Part shown: piece after piece, positions 61,048-64,000 of the stretch
Position numbering within the stretch: position 1 is the first letter of the stretch
How the letters are laid out: each line of letters starts with the position of its first letter
DNA from: Skermanella mucosa
Lineage (GTDB): Bacteria; Pseudomonadota; Alphaproteobacteria; Azospirillales; Azospirillaceae
Reading direction: 5' to 3'
NCBI RefSeq assembly: GCF_016765655.2
Contig: NZ_CP086107.1
Span: 186,001 to 250,000 of the forward strand
DNA: 64,000 nucleotides
The notes under the pieces: generated by a model
The model's database searches: none
What the model was told of the DNA's origin: nothing
The model's input: only the letters and a program-made list of their open reading frames with translations
Program-made: the position numbers and the translations under genes

Positions 61048-62907
61048 GTGGAGGCGGCCTTGAACATGCCGGTCGAGCCTGCCGCGGTCCGCGATTTCAT
61101 CGCCGACCAGCCGGCCTTCGCGAAACTGCCCGAGGGGGACCTGGACGCCGTCGCCGCCCAGGTCGTCCCGATCCGCCTGAACAGGGGCGAAACGCCGGCC
61201 TGGGCGGGTGACCCCGCCGGCGGCATCGCCCTGGTACGAAGCGGATCGCTGGAGGTCCGGACCGTCACGGGGGAACCCGTCGCCCGCCTGGGCGAGGGCG
61301 ATCTGGTGCCGGCCTCCGGATCTTCCGATGGCGAGACCCCGCTTCGCGTCGCCGTCCTGGAGGACGCCGTTCTCTACCGGATCCCGGCCGAACAGGTCCT
61401 CCGGTTGCGCGCGGCGCACCCCGGTTTCAGCCGCCTGCTCGATTCCAGGCCGGGCGAACGGCTGCGCGCGGCCCATGGGCGGATGGATCCGGCCAGCCGC
61501 CGGGAGGTGAGGGATCTGATCCGGCGCCCGCCGGAGGTGGCCTCCCCCGCGACCAGCATCGCCGACGCCGCCCGGCACATGCATCGGGCCGCGGTCTCCT
61601 GCCTGCCGGTGGTCGAGGAGGGGCGGCTCCTGGGGATCCTCACCGACCGCGACCTGCGCAACCGGGTCCTGGCGGCGGGCCTGGATCCGGCCGGCCCGGT
61701 GGCTTCCGTTATGACGCCGGACCCGTACCGGATCGACGACACCGCCCTGGTCTTCCAGGCGGAGATCCTGATGGGCCGCCACGGCATCAACCACCTGCCG
61801 GTCATGCGCGGGGCGGAGCTGGTCGGGATGGTGACCAGCACCGACATCCTGCGGACCCATGTGCGGTCGGTCGCGTTCATGGCGGGCGACATCGCCAGGC
61901 GGGACGACGCCGCCGGCGTCGCGGCGGCCGTGAAGCCGGTGCCGGACATGGTTCACGATCTGGTGGAAGGGGGCAGCAGCGCCTATGGCATCGGCCACGC
62001 CGTCGCGGCCGTCACCGACGCGGCGACGGAACGGCTGCTCGGGTTGGCGGAGCAGCGGCTGGGCCCGCCGCCGGTGCCCTATCTCTGGATGGCGCTCGGT
62101 TCCCAGGCGCGGAACGAGCAGGCGGCGGGCTCGGACCAGGACAACGCCCTCGTCCTTTCCGACGACTATGAGGAAGCGATCCACGGCGACTACTTCAAGG
62201 CCCTGGCGGAGTTCGTCTGCGACGGGCTGGCCGATGCCGGCTATCCCCTTTGCCCGGGCGGCATCATGGCCCGGAACCCGCGGTGGCGGATGCCGCTGGC
62301 GGCCTGGCGCCGCGCCTTCGAGCGCTGGGTAAGGGAGCCGCTGCCCGAGGCGCTGATGAACGCCAGCATCTTCTTCGACATGCGGCCGGTCGCCGGCCCG
62401 CCGCCGCTGTTCCGCGACCTTCAGCGCCACGTCCTGGAACTGACCGGAAGCAACGGCATCTTTCTCGGCCACATGGTCCGCAATGCGCTGACCCACCAGC
62501 CGCCGCTGGGACTCTTCCGGAACTTCGTCCTGATCTCCGGCGGGGAACACCACCGGTCGCTGGACCTCAAGCACTCCGTCCTGGCGCCGATCGTCGATCT
62601 GGCCCGGATATACGCCCTGGACGCCGGCTCGCCCGTGGTCAATACCCACGACAGGCTGGTGGTCGCCGGCGAGACCGGCAAGGTCAGCCGGGACGGCGCC
62701 CGCGATCTGGTGGACGCGCTGGAGTTCCTGGGCCTCGTGAGGATCCGGCACCAGGCGCGGCTCATGGCGGCCGGCAAGGCCCCCGACAACTACCTGTCGC
62801 CGCAGGAACTCTCGCCGTTCGAGCGGGGGCACCTCAAGGACGCTTTCGCCGTGGTGAAACTGATGCAATCGGCGGCTCTCGCCGCCTACCGCGGCGGCAT
62901 GGCCTGA
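61048..62907 (+). CDS. cNMP-binding / CBS / DUF294 nucleotidyltransferase-like protein
   Basis: A 619-residue soluble signalling protein. Domains in order: cyclic nucleotide-binding-like (about 15-135), two CBS domains (165-220, LLGILTDRDLRNRV; 225-285, GMVTSTDILRTHV), DUF294 nucleotidyltransferase core (about 310-445: WMALGSQARNEQAAGSDQDNAL with the GS and DxD pattern) and the helical DUF294_C (about 470-610). It resembles GlnD-type uridylyltransferases in the core and is often beside VC_2705-type symporters, so it may control acetate uptake. GTG 61048 or ATG 61066 could be the start. Confidence 0.9.
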   Translation: MEAALNMPVEPAAVRDFIADQPAFAKLPEGDLDAVAAQVVPIRLNRGETPAWAGDPAGGIALVRSGSLEVRTVTGEPVARLGEGDLVPASGSSDGETPLRVAVLEDAVLYRIPAEQVLRLRAAHPGFSRLLDSRPGERLRAAHGRMDPASRREVRDLIRRPPEVASPATSIADAARHMHRAAVSCLPVVEEGRLLGILTDRDLRNRVLAAGLDPAGPVASVMTPDPYRIDDTALVFQAEILMGRHGINHLPVMRGAELVGMVTSTDILRTHVRSVAFMAGDIARRDDAAGVAAAVKPVPDMVHDLVEGGSSAYGIGHAVAAVTDAATERLLGLAEQRLGPPPVPYLWMALGSQARNEQAAGSDQDNALVLSDDYEEAIHGDYFKALAEFVCDGLADAGYPLCPGGIMARNPRWRMPLAAWRRAFERWVREPLPEALMNASIFFDMRPVAGPPPLFRDLQRHVLELTGSNGIFLGHMVRNALTHQPPLGLFRNFVLISGGEHHRSLDLKHSVLAPIVDLARIYALDAGSPVVNTHDRLVVAGETGKVSRDGARDLVDALEFLGLVRIRHQARLMAAGKAPDNYLSPQELSPFERGHLKDAFAVVKLMQSAALAAYRGGMA

Positions 62908-62933
62908 CCGCGGACCAACCGGGAATTCCACGG

Positions 62934-63518
62934 ATGCTCCTCGATGTCGTGATCGCCGCCTGCGCGGCCTTTGCAGCCCTCGGCGTCATGCTGATCTGCT
63001 TCAAGGCGCTGCGCGCCAAGCCGCCGCGCTGGCTCGGCCCGGCGGTGGCCGCGGTCGCGGTCGTCGCGGTCACCGCCACGTTGCGTTACCAGTGGGCCGG
63101 CCGCATGGAAGCGATGCTGCCGAAGGAGATGGTCGTCGTCGAGCGTCTCGCCACGCGGTCGCCGTTCGAGCCCTGGTCCTACGTGAAACCGGTCGTCACC
63201 ACGCTGGTGCTGGCCGACAAGGGCACGGCGCGGACCAACTCCGCCCATGCCGACCTCGTGCTCATCAACGTCCTGATCGTGAGGCGCGCCGACGACACCC
63301 TGGTCACGCGCCATCTGGTCGATTGCGCCGGGCGGCGCGAGGCGGTGTTTCCGGCGGACGCCCCGTTCACGTCGGACGGCCTGCCGGAGGACCTTGTCTG
63401 GGCCGCCGACACCCCGCCCGAGCTGATCACCACGGCATGCACTGTCCGGCCTTCCGCCGGCATCGGTTCAAGCAGTCGGGATGAAAGTCATATGCATAAA
63501 ATCAAGGCCGTTATTTAA
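62934..63518 (+). CDS. Hypothetical membrane protein
   Basis: A 194-residue protein with two N-terminal helices (about residues 4-24 and 33-50; PAVAAVAVVAVTATLRYQWAG) and a periplasmic domain of about 120 residues with two cysteines (VDCAGRREAVFPAD and TTACTVRPS), which could form a disulfide. It starts 26 bp after the DUF294 gene and is probably in its operon. I do not recognise the family. Confidence 0.72.
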   Translation: MLLDVVIAACAAFAALGVMLICFKALRAKPPRWLGPAVAAVAVVAVTATLRYQWAGRMEAMLPKEMVVVERLATRSPFEPWSYVKPVVTTLVLADKGTARTNSAHADLVLINVLIVRRADDTLVTRHLVDCAGRREAVFPADAPFTSDGLPEDLVWAADTPPELITTACTVRPSAGIGSSSRDESHMHKIKAVI

Positions 63519-63616
63519 CTAATACTGCAGGAAACCTTGGCCAAGAATGGCGCATCCGGGCGGCTCGCCATGTCGATCGGCACTGCCCCGCAGGAAAGCG
63601 CAACCAAGGATCCGCC

Positions 63617-64000
63617 ATGTCATCCATTTCGTCCGCGACGCGGCATTTTCGCTCCCCCGGTATCGGAGCGTCGCTGAACCTGATCGTCGCAGCACTCTGC
63701 CTGATCCTCGTCGGCATCACCGGCTCGACGCTGATCGGCGCCTTCGGTGCCGTACGTTCCGCGGAGCGCGCGGGCGAATTGGCGCGCGCCGGCCGCGACG
63801 TCTTCACGGCACTCCAGAACGTCCGGATCGAGCGCGGCAGCACCCGCCTCCAGTTGGAAGCGCGGGACGCCGCCGCGGCGACCATGCTGACCGGCCTGGA
63901 AGCCCTCCGCGCCAAGTCCGGCGGGGCGCTGGAAGCGCTGATCGCGGCCTGCGGACGCGCCGACTGCGCCGACCCGGCCGAGATGGCGGAACTCGAGGCG
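63617..64000 (+). CDS. Probable methyl-accepting chemotaxis protein (N-terminal part)
   Basis: The first 128 residues of a protein that runs off the window. One transmembrane helix is at about residues 20-42 (LNLIVAALCLILVGITGSTL). The following helix-rich periplasmic sequence has the style of a sensor with a helical bundle (ALQNVRIERGSTRLQLEA). No signalling domain is in view, so histidine kinase or another sensor is possible. AAGGA precedes ATG 63617. Confidence 0.6.
   Translation, partial: MSSISSATRHFRSPGIGASLNLIVAALCLILVGITGSTLIGAFGAVRSAERAGELARAGRDVFTALQNVRIERGSTRLQLEARDAAAATMLTGLEALRAKSGGALEALIAACGRADCADPAEMAELEA

Noticed and set aside
1-64000. tRNA, rRNA, riboswitch, prophage or intact insertion sequence
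   Set aside because: None could be recognised by reading; no transposase, integrase or structural phage protein is encoded.

Overview
The DNA is very G+C-rich (about two thirds or more by eye), with dense coding, strong G/C at third codon positions and many 4-base ATGA/GTGA overlaps. The gene content includes MlaA and TamB, a class III nucleotide cyclase, a PAS_5 protein, D-3-hydroxybutyrate dehydrogenase, a DUF4212/sodium symporter pair and abundant ABC, RND, SSS and DASS transporters. This fits a free-living alphaproteobacterium, most like the Azospirillaceae/Rhodospirillales (Skermanella or Azospirillum type). That placement is inferred from gene content, not from a marker gene. No rRNA, tRNA, CRISPR array, intact insertion sequence or phage gene was seen.

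Layout. 1-6.95 kb: a peptide-type ABC import operon (partial binding protein, two permeases, a fused double ATPase, a DapA-like aldolase, a second related binding protein), then a DMT exporter. 7.9-9.15 kb: gene debris (half an AraC regulator, an internal piece of a molybdenum hydroxylase, an unidentified C-terminus). 9.15-14.7 kb: LysR/aldo-keto reductase pair, a secreted SnoaL-like protein, and a divergent SSS symporter/amidohydrolase pair around a phased operator-like sequence. 14.9-24.6 kb: a YfhO-like membrane protein, a translationally coupled cytochrome c/intradiol dioxygenase/LprI-MliC group, an HTH-TolB-TPR regulator divergent from an O-methyltransferase, and a Cache-HAMP adenylate cyclase. 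24.7-31.0 kb: DASS transporter and M20 dipeptidase opposite AbgT and a DUF1269 protein.

47.7 down to 31.05 kb: a long single-strand run of envelope genes. From the upstream end it reads: four-EF-hand protein, glycine-zipper lipoprotein, a secreted protein made of 22 perfect-length hexapeptide units, patatin, GntP permease, RND adaptor, RND pump, small membrane protein, lipase-like lipoprotein, MlaA, TamB and an odd CDF protein. Most junctions from the RND adaptor to MlaA are 4-base overlaps, so an RND pump, a lipoprotein hydrolase and the lipid-transport proteins MlaA and TamB look like one unit. The hexapeptide protein and this coupling are the two most unusual things here.

48.3-56.5 kb: a lipase, small proteins, a PAS_5 protein, a META-domain protein, a LysR regulator and a four-gene operon (cupin, MFS, disulfide oxidoreductase, peroxiredoxin-like). 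That operon is divergent from D-3-hydroxybutyrate dehydrogenase plus patatin across a 65-bp symmetric operator-like sequence. 58.9-64 kb: two-subunit sodium/solute symporter, a cNMP/CBS/DUF294 signalling protein, a membrane protein, and the start of a probable chemoreceptor. Overall the window is a nutrient-uptake and cell-envelope region centred on short-chain carboxylates, peptides and lipids.
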